Source: Paenibacillus sp. 1781tsa1 (lineage in GTDB: Bacteria; Bacillota; Bacilli; Paenibacillales; Paenibacillaceae). From it: a stretch of DNA of 64,000 nt. A program made the position numbers and the translations under genes. The stretch covers positions 6,324,001-6,388,000 of the forward strand of contig NZ_JAMYWY010000001.1 of NCBI RefSeq assembly GCF_024159265.1, written 5' to 3'. This document shows positions 1 through 9,160 of the stretch, in pieces. Numbering within the stretch: position 1 is the first letter of the stretch; each line of letters begins with the position of its first letter. Under the pieces are notes generated by a model. That model was not told where the DNA came from and did not search any database. It was given only the letters and a program-made list of their open reading frames with translations.

Positions 1-101
1 ATCTGATATTCTGCTTCCATTTCCTTAATACAATTCGAGCATACATCTCGAAAATTCAACGCATATAATTTACCACAGCGAGGACAATTACCTAGATTCA
101 T
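1..101 (-). CDS. yvyF: YvyF-like flagellar-operon protein, 5' part only
   Basis: Only the first 33 codons lie in the window; the gene runs off the left edge. The protein starts MNLGNCPRCGKLYALN and contains two CxxC pairs (CPRC and CSNC), a small zinc-ribbon N-terminus. This fits the YvyF family found next to flgM in the comF-flagellar region of Bacillus. The ATG at 101 is preceded by a purine-rich GAGAGGGG about 8 to 10 bases upstream. In B. subtilis yvyF directly follows comFC; here a large fibronectin-III gene sits between them. Function of the family is not firmly established. The family call rests on the zinc motif and synteny because so little protein is visible. Confidence 0.7.
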   Translation of the reverse strand, partial: MNLGNCPRCGKLYALNFRDVCSNCIKEMEAEYQ

Positions 102-190
102 CGCTAAAACGCCCCTCTCAAACTTCCATTTCCGAATAGATAATAACTATACATTACCTTATTTTCTCTGATGAAGCCATAGTCTATTTG

Positions 191-240
191 CAAAACAAAA
201 GAGGGGAACAGGATGCACATATATGCAACCCCGCTCCCCA
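191..240 (-). terminator. Rho-independent terminator of the fibronectin-III gene
   Basis: On the minus strand an imperfect GC-rich hairpin (arms 203-216 and 226-239, starting GGGGAGCGGGG) is followed by TCTTTTGTTTTG. It begins about 12 bases after the stop codon of the gene at 251-4762 and separates it from yvyF. Confidence 0.8.
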
Positions 241-250
241 TTCTTCATCA

Positions 251-3200
251 CTAATTTAATGTTCTAATACTTAATGCAGAAGACCATACGCTTGTATTCT
301 GATCGTTGAAGGCCCGAATGCGATATTTATGCAAACTGGACGGTAACAAGTCAGAATGAGTAAATGTTGCATCACTGACCGTCGCCACAATTTGCCCATC
401 GGCTTCAATTTCGTAGGATGAAGCTCCCCCAACCGCGTCCCACGTCAGAATAACGTTTGTTCTGTCCGAAGTTCCCTTCAGCACAGGTGTAGTTAATTGA
501 GTCATTCCACTTATACTCTCACTCCAAGCTCCTGCACCAGAAGCATTTTTAGCACGAATTCGGAAGGTATGTTCCGTATTTGGTGCAAGTCCGCTCTTTG
601 TATAAGCAACTCCACTCACGGCAACTACTGTACCATCAATCTCCAGATCATACCCTGTAGCTCCAGTTGCAGCAGTCCATCTCAGCGCGATAGCCGCTGT
701 GGTTGCAGAGTTAATACTTAAACCTGAGACACTGGCAGGCAACGTAGTTTGGGACAGTATCGCTGTCCATGCACTCGCATTAGTGTCAGTCAGGGCACGA
801 ATACGATATTTATGAATCGTTCCACCAAATACTCCATTGTGTACATACATGAGATCACTCACCGTAGCAACTACTATGCCATCTGCCTCAATCTCATATT
901 TAGTTGCACCCGCAACTTCATTCCATGTCAGCGTAACTGCCGTTTCTTCAGGTACACCTTTCAGCGTTGTGGGTACATTTAACTGGGTCGAAGCAGTTAC
1001 GATCTCACTCCAGCTACCCATGCCGGCACCATTTTTGGCACGAATGCGGAAGGTATGATCTGTATTGGCTAGAAGACCACTTTTCGTATAAGCAGAGCCA
1101 CTCACAGAAATCACAACGCCGTCAATTTCCAAATCGTAAGCGGTAGCGCCTGTAACAGGGCTCCATTTCATTGAGATCGCAACAGGTGTAGCGGTATTTA
1201 ACATGAAACCGTTAACTGCAGCAGGGATGGTACTTTGCGTCAGCACTGCTGTCCATGCACTTGTGTTTTCACCTTTTAAAGCGCGAATTCTATACTTGTG
1301 TGCTGTTCCGGGTAATAAACCATCGTGTATATATACTGGCTCACTAACTATACCAACAATTGTACCATCGGCTTCAACTTCATACGCTGTCATATCTTCT
1401 ACATCCGACCATGATAGATTGATTGCTGTTTCCTCCGATGTTGCCTTTAATACAGGTGTATTCAAAAGAGTCATACCACTGATTAGATCGCTCCAAGCAC
1501 CTACTCCTGCGGCGTTCTTTGAACGAATACGGAAGGTATGCTCAGTGTTCGCAGCAAGACCACTCTTCGTATAGGCTACTCCCGTTACCGGGACAATGGT
1601 GCCATCAATTTCTAGGTCATACCCCGTTGCCCCGGTCACTGCTGTCCATTTTAGAGTGATTCCCACATTCGTAACAGAACTAATATTAAGTCCCGCAACT
1701 GAAGCAGGTATCGTACTTTGCGACAGTACAGCAGTCCAAGCACTCGTATTGTTATCCGTTAGAGCACGTATACGATACTTGTGCGCTGTTCCTGGTAACA
1801 ACCCAATATGTGAATATGCCAGATCACTAACTGTGGCAATCACTGCACCATCGGCTTCAACTTCATAAGTAGTAGCGTCTGCAACAGCTGCCCAAGTTAG
1901 ATTAATTGCCGTTTCTTCTGATGTTGCTTTTAATACGGGTGTATTCAGTAGTGTTGTTCCGCTAATCAGATCACTCCAGGCACCTACTCCTGCCGCATTC
2001 TTCGAACGAATACGGAAAGTATGGTCTGTATTTGCTGCAAGACCGCTCTTCGTATAGGCTACTCCCGTTACTGGGACAACCGTTCCGTCAATCTCTATAT
2101 CATATCCTGTCGCCCCGGTTACTGCTGTCCACTTCAATGCAATAGCCACGTTCGTCGCAGAGCTAATATTTAAACCTGTAACCGAAGCGGGTATTGTACT
2201 TTGCGTCAGCACTGTTGTCCATGCACTCGTATTGATATCCGTAAGAGCACGGATTCGATACTTATGCGCAGTCCCTGGTAACAGATCAACATGTTCATAC
2301 ACCGGATCACTAACTGTGGCAATCACTGCACCATCGGCTTCAATTTCATAAGTAGTAGCGTCTGCAACAGCTGCCCAAGTTAGGTTAATTGCCGTTTCTT
2401 CTGATGTTGCTTTTAATACGGGTGTATTCAATAATGTTGTTCCACTAATCAAATCGCTCCAAGCACCTACTCCTGCGGCGTTCTTCGAACGGATACGGAA
2501 GGTATGGTCTGTATTTGCTGCAAGACCGCTCTTCGTGTAGGCTACTCCCGTTACTGGGACAACGGTACCGTCGATTTCTAGGTCATACCCCGTCGCTCCA
2601 GTTACTGCTATCCATTTCAAGGCAATGGCCACGTTCGTCGCAGAGCTGATATTCAACCCTGTAACCGAAGCCGGTATCGTGCTCTGCGTCAGAATTGTTG
2701 TCCATGCACTTGTATTGTTTTCTGTCAAAGCACGAATACGATACTTATGTGCCGTCCCCGGCAATAGATCGCTGTGTACAAATGTTAGTTCGCTTGATGT
2801 TTTCATAACAGTACCATCGGCTTCAATCTCGTATGTAATCGCATCTGGTACATCTGCCCAAGTCAGCTTGATACTTGTTTCTTCTGACGCCGCCTTTAAT
2901 ACAGGTGTATTCAGCAGTGTCGTTGTACTGAGAGGATCACTCCAATCACCCACGCCTGCAGCATTTTTCGAACGAATACGGAAGGTGTGTTCTGTATTTG
3001 CTGCAAGGTTACTCTTTGTGTAGGCTACGCCAGTGACAGGTACAATTGCACCGTCAATCTCCAAATCATACCCTGTCGCCCCTGTCACTGCTGTCCATTT
3101 CAGACCAATAGCTGTATTAGTGACCGAATTTATAGTGAGATTCGAAACAGGACCAGGGAGTGTACTTTGGGACAAAATTGCAGTCCATGCACTTGTATTG

Positions 3201-4762
3201 GTATCATTCAAAGCTCGTACACGATATTTATGAAGTGTCCCTGGTGATAGATCAGTGTGTGTATAAGCCGGATCTACAACAATTCCTACATTAACTCCAT
3301 CAGCTTCCACCTCATAAGAGGTAGCTCCCTCAATTGCAGGCCATGCCACAATCATTTCTTCTTGCGATGAAATTGCTTTAAGAACAGGCGTACTTAAAAG
3401 TGTGGAAACAGTTAGCATATCAGTCCACTTACCTACGCCACCTGCATTTTTAGATCTTAATCGAAATGTGTGCTCGGTATTGGGCGTAAGAGCCGTCTTA
3501 CTGTATGTTGTACCAGAGACCGGAACGACGATTCCATCAACCTCCAGATCATATCCACTAGAACCTTTAATTGCAGTCCAACTTAAAGAGATTTTATTGA
3601 ATGTATTCTCTGTAATTTTCAAACCACTGGCTGAGTCTGGCACAACAAGTTGCGTAGCCGTTCTGCTCCAGTTGCTCTCATTATCTGAAGATACTGCTTT
3701 TAATGCATAGGTATGACTGGAATTGGCCTCCAAACCAACGTGTTCGTAATTCGTTACATTACCTAGGTCAATCGAGACTTCACCATCAATCTGAAGTTGA
3801 TAACCAACGGCATGATTAATTGCAGCCCACTCTATTATATTTTTCCCTTGCTCAGAGCTCGTGGAGATCACAGGTTCGTTAAGCAGTGTTTTGATAATAA
3901 AGACACTACTCCATTCACTTTTTCCTATCGAATTTATAGCGCGTATTTTGTAAGAGTAATTTTGGTTAGGAATGAGCACGGCATCATCCAAACTCGTACC
4001 ATAATAAGGCCCCATTACCATACCATCACGCTCAATTTCATATTGTACAGCTTCCTCTGCATGATCCCAGCGGATATGAGTCGTGTTTTCACTGGAGTTA
4101 CCCGTTATATTCGAAGGCACCGATGGTACATTATTAATTGGTAACGGGTTTACCTCCTGTTTGGTAAAAGAAGCGGGTTCAGCTTTACGTGTATAGTACG
4201 GATTAAGTTCAGAGTAAAAATCTACAACCTCTCCCGTATCTGCGTTTACAACCAAACTCAACTGTCTTACATCATAATCATATACATCAATCGGCGTCAG
4301 TTGACCTAGCACATTATAGTGTGTGATCTCCCATTGTCCGACTTGGTTATAGGGTTGTCTGTACGTCATCTCGGTAGCAATTTCACGCACTTTGCTCAGA
4401 TCAATTAAAAAAGCATTATCGATCTGTCCGGCATATTTGGATGTATACGATCCAAAGCTTATGTTGGTAATATCACTTGTGAAACCCAGGATAGACTGCA
4501 TTCTGGTGAAAGAATATCCCGTTGATGAAATATTGTAGGATCTCGCCCAACTCAGTTTAACTGATTTTTGGTTCACCTCTAATTGGCCGTTATTGTTGGT
4601 CATTACATATTGATAATCATTGCTTGATGAGACTATCCCGCTTCCTACCGCTGCATGTGCCCGATTTCCCCCGTACACGCCAAACTGCCCGAATACCAGC
4701 ATGAATACTAGTAGACGGACAGTCCATAAGTAAAATCCGTTTTTTCTTTTACCTGCGACCAC
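251..4762 (-). CDS. Giant secreted protein with 16 fibronectin type III modules
   Basis: About 1503 residues. I use the GTG at 4762 (VVAGKRKNGFYLW) because AAGGGGAG lies 7 bases upstream; the longer ATG frame from 4828 has no ribosome site. Residues 1-37 are a signal peptide ending AHA. Residues about 38-205 form an N-terminal domain I do not recognise (rich in Tyr/Asn, includes VYDYDVRQLSLVVNADTGEV). The rest is 16 Fn3-like modules of about 80 residues, alternating two subtypes: A (G-YDLEIDG ... TFRIRSKNAAGVG-W) and B (YEVEADG ... HKYRIRALTDNNTSAW), giving eight A-B pairs. No SLH, sortase or catalytic domain is visible, so it is probably a secreted or wall-associated adhesive or spacer protein. 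Central pairs are nearly identical at DNA level (period 483 bp), a sign of recent internal duplication. It interrupts the usual comFC-yvyF neighbourhood. Assembly errors in copy number are possible. Confidence 0.9.
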   Translation of the reverse strand: MVAGKRKNGFYLWTVRLLVFMLVFGQFGVYGGNRAHAAVGSGIVSSSNDYQYVMTNNNGQLEVNQKSVKLSWARSYNISSTGYSFTRMQSILGFTSDITNISFGSYTSKYAGQIDNAFLIDLSKVREIATEMTYRQPYNQVGQWEITHYNVLGQLTPIDVYDYDVRQLSLVVNADTGEVVDFYSELNPYYTRKAEPASFTKQEVNPLPINNVPSVPSNITGNSSENTTHIRWDHAEEAVQYEIERDGMVMGPYYGTSLDDAVLIPNQNYSYKIRAINSIGKSEWSSVFIIKTLLNEPVISTSSEQGKNIIEWAAINHAVGYQLQIDGEVSIDLGNVTNYEHVGLEANSSHTYALKAVSSDNESNWSRTATQLVVPDSASGLKITENTFNKISLSWTAIKGSSGYDLEVDGIVVPVSGTTYSKTALTPNTEHTFRLRSKNAGGVGKWTDMLTVSTLLSTPVLKAISSQEEMIVAWPAIEGATSYEVEADGVNVGIVVDPAYTHTDLSPGTLHKYRVRALNDTNTSAWTAILSQSTLPGPVSNLTINSVTNTAIGLKWTAVTGATGYDLEIDGAIVPVTGVAYTKSNLAANTEHTFRIRSKNAAGVGDWSDPLSTTTLLNTPVLKAASEETSIKLTWADVPDAITYEIEADGTVMKTSSELTFVHSDLLPGTAHKYRIRALTENNTSAWTTILTQSTIPASVTGLNISSATNVAIALKWIAVTGATGYDLEIDGTVVPVTGVAYTKSGLAANTDHTFRIRSKNAAGVGAWSDLISGTTLLNTPVLKATSEETAINLTWAAVADATTYEIEADGAVIATVSDPVYEHVDLLPGTAHKYRIRALTDINTSAWTTVLTQSTIPASVTGLNISSATNVAIALKWTAVTGATGYDIEIDGTVVPVTGVAYTKSGLAANTDHTFRIRSKNAAGVGAWSDLISGTTLLNTPVLKATSEETAINLTWAAVADATTYEVEADGAVIATVSDLAYSHIGLLPGTAHKYRIRALTDNNTSAWTAVLSQSTIPASVAGLNISSVTNVGITLKWTAVTGATGYDLEIDGTIVPVTGVAYTKSGLAANTEHTFRIRSKNAAGVGAWSDLISGMTLLNTPVLKATSEETAINLSWSDVEDMTAYEVEADGTIVGIVSEPVYIHDGLLPGTAHKYRIRALKGENTSAWTAVLTQSTIPAAVNGFMLNTATPVAISMKWSPVTGATAYDLEIDGVVISVSGSAYTKSGLLANTDHTFRIRAKNGAGMGSWSEIVTASTQLNVPTTLKGVPEETAVTLTWNEVAGATKYEIEADGIVVATVSDLMYVHNGVFGGTIHKYRIRALTDTNASAWTAILSQTTLPASVSGLSINSATTAAIALRWTAATGATGYDLEIDGTVVAVSGVAYTKSGLAPNTEHTFRIRAKNASGAGAWSESISGMTQLTTPVLKGTSDRTNVILTWDAVGGASSYEIEADGQIVATVSDATFTHSDLLPSSLHKYRIRAFNDQNTSVWSSALSIRTLN

Positions 4763-4884
4763 TTTTGTTCTCCCCTTCAAAAGATATGTTGTGCCACTCC
4801 CTATGCTGTCACCTGTGGTGAACGGCAAAACTATCTATTCTGCGCGAGAAAACCAATTCCTCTTTTTTACATGTAAAAAATTTC

Positions 4885-4914
4885 TTATTACGCTTTCATT
4901 TATAATCTCATCAA
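4885..4914 (-). promoter_or_regulatory. Possible sigma-A promoter for the fibronectin-III gene
   Basis: Within the 317-bp A+T-rich gap between comFC and the fibronectin-III gene, the minus strand has TTGATG (4909-4914), an 18-base spacer, and TAATAA (4885-4890). The match is weak. Nothing else was recognised in the gap at 4763-5079. Confidence 0.3.
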
Positions 4915-5079
4915 ACACCTATATTTCACATGGTATACATGGAAATGTGATACACACATATGTACCAACGATTAATAAAAGAACATATTTTCCTGTCTAC
5001 TATTCATCATAAAGTATAGATCTCACACCTAAAGTGGCTGAAAGATGCTGGGCAGTCATTCATTATTCGGAGTTCCTTT

Positions 5080-5976
5080 CTATGATCTTGCCAGTGTCAG
5101 CGTGTAAATTTCAACCGGAATCTCCATGGAATAACCAGCATTTAAGATAACCCGCCCACAAGCGTCCAAGGTGCTGCCTGTTGTGTATATATCATCGATT
5201 AGCAGGATCTGTATGGGTTTGGCATGTGACATGACCTTTTGTGTTGGCAGATATGATCCCCTGTATAGCTCTTCAATTAAATGCATGCCATCCGGGTTGA
5301 TGGAAAAAGCGTTCTTCATCGTTTCGATACGTTCACCGCGTGATTTGAAGCTTTGTTTGGTGGTGTTGATCTGGCGCTGCAACAGATCAAGGATGGGTAG
5401 GCGGCAGGCGGTGGCGAGCCCAGCAGCCAGCCGCTCCGCCTGATTGAAGCCGCGCTCGGCCAGACGCTCGCTGCTCACCGGGACATAGGTGACTGCGTCA
5501 GGCCGCCATTGCGGCTTCGTTTGTTGAGCAAGTGTGGCGGAATGAGCCACGAGGGCTGGGGGTTCTTTTGCCAAAGCAGAATTCTGCTCCTCACTCATCG
5601 CTTGAAAGGCTTGAATCAACAAAGCGGTTAGGAGCGGCGCGTATCGTTCATGGCCTCTGAATTTGTACATGCCTATCCATTCTTTCATTAAAGTGTTGTA
5701 TTGTACGGCACTGCGATTGGAGATAAAAGAACGGTTTTGCATATGTGGACGCGCACAGTCCGGGCATCCGACACCCCGACCACAACGCAGACAGCGAATG
5801 GAACGAATCCATGGAATTTGTTTCACACAACGTGGGCATATACCTGGATAAGTTGAAGACAGAAGCGCTCGAGTGCCGCATGTCAGACAAGTCGCTCCAG
5901 GTGGGGCGAGCAGATGATGGAGGCGTTGGGTAAGGTGCTGAGCATGATCGGCGATGTTGCTGAGCCAGGTGAACAT
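5080..5976 (-). CDS. comFC: ComF family DNA-uptake protein (phosphoribosyltransferase fold)
   Basis: 298 residues from the ATG at 5976, which has GGAGG 11 bases upstream. The N-terminus carries zinc-binding pairs (CLTC, CPRC, CLRC, CPDC; residues about 30-75). The C-terminus has the PRTase loop ILLIDDIYTTGSTLDAC that binds phosphoribosyl-pyrophosphate-type ligands in related enzymes. ComFC/ComF proteins act in the cytoplasm in natural transformation with the ComFA helicase encoded immediately upstream. It is longer than the roughly 240-residue B. subtilis protein, mostly because of an insert around residues 130-165 rich in Ala, Gln and Pro. Whether this organism is naturally competent is not shown by the sequence. 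Confidence 0.9.
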   Translation of the reverse strand: MFTWLSNIADHAQHLTQRLHHLLAPPGATCLTCGTRALLSSTYPGICPRCVKQIPWIRSIRCLRCGRGVGCPDCARPHMQNRSFISNRSAVQYNTLMKEWIGMYKFRGHERYAPLLTALLIQAFQAMSEEQNSALAKEPPALVAHSATLAQQTKPQWRPDAVTYVPVSSERLAERGFNQAERLAAGLATACRLPILDLLQRQINTTKQSFKSRGERIETMKNAFSINPDGMHLIEELYRGSYLPTQKVMSHAKPIQILLIDDIYTTGSTLDACGRVILNAGYSMEIPVEIYTLTLARS

Positions 5977-6092
5977 AATCGTGTAAACCTCCAATCTGGT
6001 CTGGAGAATCTAATGGTATGTAGGAAATATACGCTGTGTGTACTTTGATCTATGGATGCTAATTCATATATTTGGCAGATCACAATTAACAA

Positions 6093-7982
6093 TTATGTCT
6101 GGGATGGCGGATGCAGGTAGCCTTTGCGACGAGCGATGGTGTTCATTTTCCGAATTTGTGCAACGGCCTTCACCTGTGAACGTGTCCGACGAGATGATGC
6201 AAAAACCACTCTTCCCGCCGGGTCATCCATCGAACGCCCTGCTCTGCCCGCCATCTGAACCAGTGAAGCTTCATCAAAAAGACCATTGTCTGCATCCAAT
6301 ATAAAGACATCGCTGCGTGGAATGGTCACGCCACGCTCCAGAATCGTTGTCGTTACGAGCAAACGAATGGTACGTTCACGAAAGGATATAACTTTGCTAG
6401 CGCGATCGGGGTCCTGAGATGACGTTCCTTCAATATGTATTCCAGGAAAGGTGCGGCGCATCAGATTCACAAACGCCTCAATCTGGGCAATGCGTGTCAC
6501 AAACACAAATACCTGGGCGTCACGCTTCAATGAAATTTGGATGTTAGTTTTCAAAGCAGAAGGAAGATTTCGTTTCCTAATACATTCAGCAACGGTAATC
6601 ATCTTGATCAATCTTGGCACAGGCAACGGATGACGGTGGAAACGTACCGGAACTTTGGCATGAGTGAGTTTCCCCTGTGCTGCTTCCCTCTGTAGCCGAG
6701 CTGGTGGTGTAGCAGACAAATATACGAAATTCCCATCCAGTTTACAAGAAGATGCAGCCGCATGAGCGAGCATGGGATCGTTATGGTACGGGAAGGCATC
6801 CAGTTCATCGATGATCACGAGATCAAACCCCTGATAAAAACGCATCAGTTGATGTGTGGTCGCGAGCGTCAGTTGAGCGTCTTTCCAACGTTCGTCACTG
6901 CCGCCGTAAAGGGTAGCGAGCGAGATATTGGGAAAGGCTTTGGCCAGACGCGGAGCCAGTTCCAGTACCACATCCCTGCGCGGCGTAGCAACCAGTGCTC
7001 GTCCGCCACGATCCAGTGTATGTTGGAGCAATGGGAATATCATCTCGGTCTTGCCGGCCCCGGTCACGGCCCACAGCAAGAACCGCCCCGGCCCATCCCC
7101 TGCGGGTGGCTGGGCCAAAAACGCAAGCGCCGCAGCTGCTGCCGCGCTCTGCGCTGCGCTAAGCCCCCACCGGGCGAGCCCGCCGCCGGTGGGGGCCAAG
7201 GCCGTGCCACGCGGTGCTTCGCCGCATCGTGGCACGGCCCCTTGCGCTGCACTGCGTAGCAGCAGCGCACAAGCACGGCTGCGCCCTAGCGCGAGGCAGG
7301 CCTCGCAGTAGGCGCACGCCGCCAAGCCGCAGGCAGCGCAGGGCACGCGCTGCCTGGCTTCGCTGCCACAACGGTGGCAGCGGGGCGCGCTCCGCGCGCG
7401 TCCAAGCCACGCGTGCCGACGGCGCGTGGCAGGCCCTTGGAGGGCGGCTGTGATACTCAGCCGCCCGTGCAAGCGCGCGAGCTGCGCAGCCGCGCGCCAC
7501 TCCCTTGGCGGCTGGGCGGTATCCGCCAGCAACGCCTCCGCCTCGGCCGCCAGCAATTGGCGGCCGCCGATCCGCTCAGCCAGCAGGGCCGCGTCCCGCT
7601 CCAGCTGAGCCCACTGCCCGGCGGGATACGGCTCGGGCATCCCGCCTACCTGAATGCAACGCGCAGCGACACTCCCCGCTTTGCCCGCTATACCTTTTCT
7701 CGACTCAACTTCCCCCGAGGCCAGTTCATACATATTCAGCTTCCGCGCAAGATAACTCTGCCATTCACGCTCACCCCACTGATCCATACCTCGCTCCATC
7801 TCAAAATGTTCTACCAACCAGGATGCCTGACTTAACGGCAACGCCGTATCTAACAGCAACCAGCGCAGCACATGTCGCCCACTTCCTCCCTCTAGCCACC
7901 AGGCCACATCCACACGAATGTCGAGTGATAACATCATGCTCCACCCTTCCCCTATACGGCACACATATAAGGCAACCTTCAT
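6093..7982 (-). CDS. comFA: ComFA-like DEAD-type helicase of DNA uptake
   Basis: 629 residues; the ATG at 7982 follows GGGGGAGGAGAG. ComFA is a membrane-associated ATPase needed for pulling transforming DNA into the cell. Visible parts: a poorly conserved N-terminal region, a zinc finger with CHRC, CAAC and further CxxC pairs at residues 202-229, Walker A AVTGAGKTE at about 305-313, Walker B IIDELD at 390-395 (DELD rather than DEAD), motif III SATP at 423-426, and motif VI QMAGRAGR near residue 590. The stretch 7060-7570 (residues about 138-308) is by eye around three-quarters G+C and Ala/Arg-rich, unlike either flank. The frame stays open through it, so the gene looks intact. comFC follows after 116 bp. 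Confidence 0.92.
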   Translation of the reverse strand: MKVALYVCRIGEGWSMMLSLDIRVDVAWWLEGGSGRHVLRWLLLDTALPLSQASWLVEHFEMERGMDQWGEREWQSYLARKLNMYELASGEVESRKGIAGKAGSVAARCIQVGGMPEPYPAGQWAQLERDAALLAERIGGRQLLAAEAEALLADTAQPPREWRAAAQLARLHGRLSITAALQGPATRRRHAWLGRARSAPRCHRCGSEARQRVPCAACGLAACAYCEACLALGRSRACALLLRSAAQGAVPRCGEAPRGTALAPTGGGLARWGLSAAQSAAAAAALAFLAQPPAGDGPGRFLLWAVTGAGKTEMIFPLLQHTLDRGGRALVATPRRDVVLELAPRLAKAFPNISLATLYGGSDERWKDAQLTLATTHQLMRFYQGFDLVIIDELDAFPYHNDPMLAHAAASSCKLDGNFVYLSATPPARLQREAAQGKLTHAKVPVRFHRHPLPVPRLIKMITVAECIRKRNLPSALKTNIQISLKRDAQVFVFVTRIAQIEAFVNLMRRTFPGIHIEGTSSQDPDRASKVISFRERTIRLLVTTTILERGVTIPRSDVFILDADNGLFDEASLVQMAGRAGRSMDDPAGRVVFASSRRTRSQVKAVAQIRKMNTIARRKGYLHPPSQT

Positions 7983-8017
7983 TTACTCTCCTCCCCCATC
8001 GTAATTTTTCCGAACGC

Positions 8018-8062
8018 AAAAAAAGCACATGCCAACCCGGCTGTTCGCCGGAGCATGTGCTT
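8018..8062 (-). terminator. Terminator or attenuator directly upstream of comFA
   Basis: On the minus strand, AAGCACATGC and GCATGTGCTT form a strong stem with an inner CCGGC/GCCGG stem, followed by seven T. It ends only 36 bp before the comFA ATG and does not follow any gene: the gene upstream has its own terminator at 8343-8371. A promoter-like pair at 8102-8130 would give an RNA of about 75 bases that stops here. Confidence 0.8.
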
Positions 8063-8101
8063 CATGTCCATTTTCCATCTGCTTATGTTCAATCTACTTA
8101 C

Positions 8102-8130
8102 ACTATACCAATTGAATCTTTACATCACAA
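8102..8130 (-). promoter_or_regulatory. Sigma-A-like promoter before comFA leader
   Basis: Minus strand TTGTGA (8125-8130), 17-base spacer, TATAGT (8102-8107). Predicted start near 8095. The transcript would meet the hairpin terminator at 8018-8062 before reaching comFA. The rest of 8063-8342 also has an 8-bp inverted repeat GTTCTGAC/GTCAGAAC (about 8228-8275) and no coding frame that I support. Confidence 0.45.
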
Positions 8131-8342
8131 GGTTACTCACTCACACCAGTTCTTCTAATAACCAGAATCTTTCTTTCAAATTGCGAAACTTTTTCCAATC
8201 TCTATCGTCTATACTTTTAAATTAAGAGTTCTGACTTCGAAAAACTTATTTTAATGATCGCTACGTCGTCAGAACCCAGGCAATAACCATAGATTGCATA
8301 AAAACCCATTTTTAATTTAAAAGCAGACTTGGCTACAATTAC

Positions 8343-8371
8343 AAAAAAAGACTACAGCTTCTGCTGTAATC
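8343..8371 (-). terminator. Terminator of the 8425-8802 gene
   Basis: Minus strand hairpin GATTACAGC/GCTGTAGTC (8350-8371) with a short AGAA loop, followed by a run of seven T. It lies about 55 bases after the stop codon. Confidence 0.85.
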
Positions 8372-8424
8372 TTTTCACTGTAGATCTGCGAAATGTTAAT
8401 CCCATTTTCCGTTCACATGATGAT

Positions 8425-8802
8425 TTATTGCTCAGACTCACGCAAATCAATCAGCCGAAAAGTGTGATCGATCTGTGCTATCCGCTCAATATCAGCAGGG
8501 ACAGCAGGCAGATAAGATGTCTCCATTCCTTGCCTTTGCATAAGCTTTTCAATAATCGTAATCGTTTCCGCTTCTGTACGATCAGCAACAACGGTTAATC
8601 TGAAGCTCTTTCCACGGTATAACAATTCCCGGCAAAGTGCTCTTACAATGCCTTCGATCCGCCCTGCCTGATTGGAAGGGATGAGCAGGATCTGCTCGAA
8701 TCCTTCAGATTCCGGACGAGAAAGATGGCGCTGGTGCATGGCATGAACGGCCATTGCCGCCAGGAAGTATATGAGCAGAATCATAGTCAGATGAGCAACC
8801 AT
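8425..8802 (-). CDS. Small membrane-anchored protein of unknown function
   Basis: 125 residues from the ATG at 8802, which has GAGGAGGT 9 bases upstream; the longer frame to 8913 lacks a ribosome site. Residues 1-20 (MVAHLTMILLIYFLAAMAVH) form one membrane helix, and the remaining about 100 residues are soluble with regular Ile/Leu spacing (GFEQILLIPSNQAGRIEGIVRA, RLTVVADRTEAETITIIEKLM), suggesting a small alpha/beta domain. I do not recognise a family. It sits between degU and comFA, where B. subtilis has the unrelated yviA, and has its own terminator. Confidence 0.75.
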   Translation of the reverse strand: MVAHLTMILLIYFLAAMAVHAMHQRHLSRPESEGFEQILLIPSNQAGRIEGIVRALCRELLYRGKSFRLTVVADRTEAETITIIEKLMQRQGMETSYLPAVPADIERIAQIDHTFRLIDLRESEQ

Positions 8803-9160
8803 GGCAACTGCACCTCCTCGGAAGGTCATGCTCACCCATGGCGAACATCCCTGTATACAACAAGTATATGCTGTACTTCCTGAAGGGTTACACTTGCATT
8901 TCCTATCACTCATATTCCACGCTGATCGACACCGGACGAAGAAAGACAGGCCAGGTCATTCATTCACGCCTAAGCTTGAACACATGTTCCGCACAACCTT
9001 GCGCTTTGCTCATGTGCAGTGATAAAGTCCATTAACCCGCAAACCAATCCAGCATTCTGGAAAGGGCGCGAGTGAACACCAATCTATACTTCGTCAAGGT
9101 TGAATCAACCAATGGACTAACTTACCATAAGAATACTGCTTCTACGATAAACATAAGGTA
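8803..9160 (-). other. Intergenic region upstream of the 8425-8802 gene
   Basis: About 358 bp between degU and the small membrane protein gene. It presumably carries the promoter of the latter. I see no convincing terminator for degU, no RNA gene and no coding frame with a ribosome site. Confidence 0.4.

Noticed and set aside
5883..6092. Small minus-strand frame between comFC and comFA as a comFB gene
   Set aside because: It overlaps the comFC start in another frame, lacks a ribosome site and does not resemble ComFB.
7064..7835. Many overlapping frames on both strands in the G+C-rich part of comFA
   Set aside because: High G+C removes stop codons in all frames; only the comFA frame shows family motifs.
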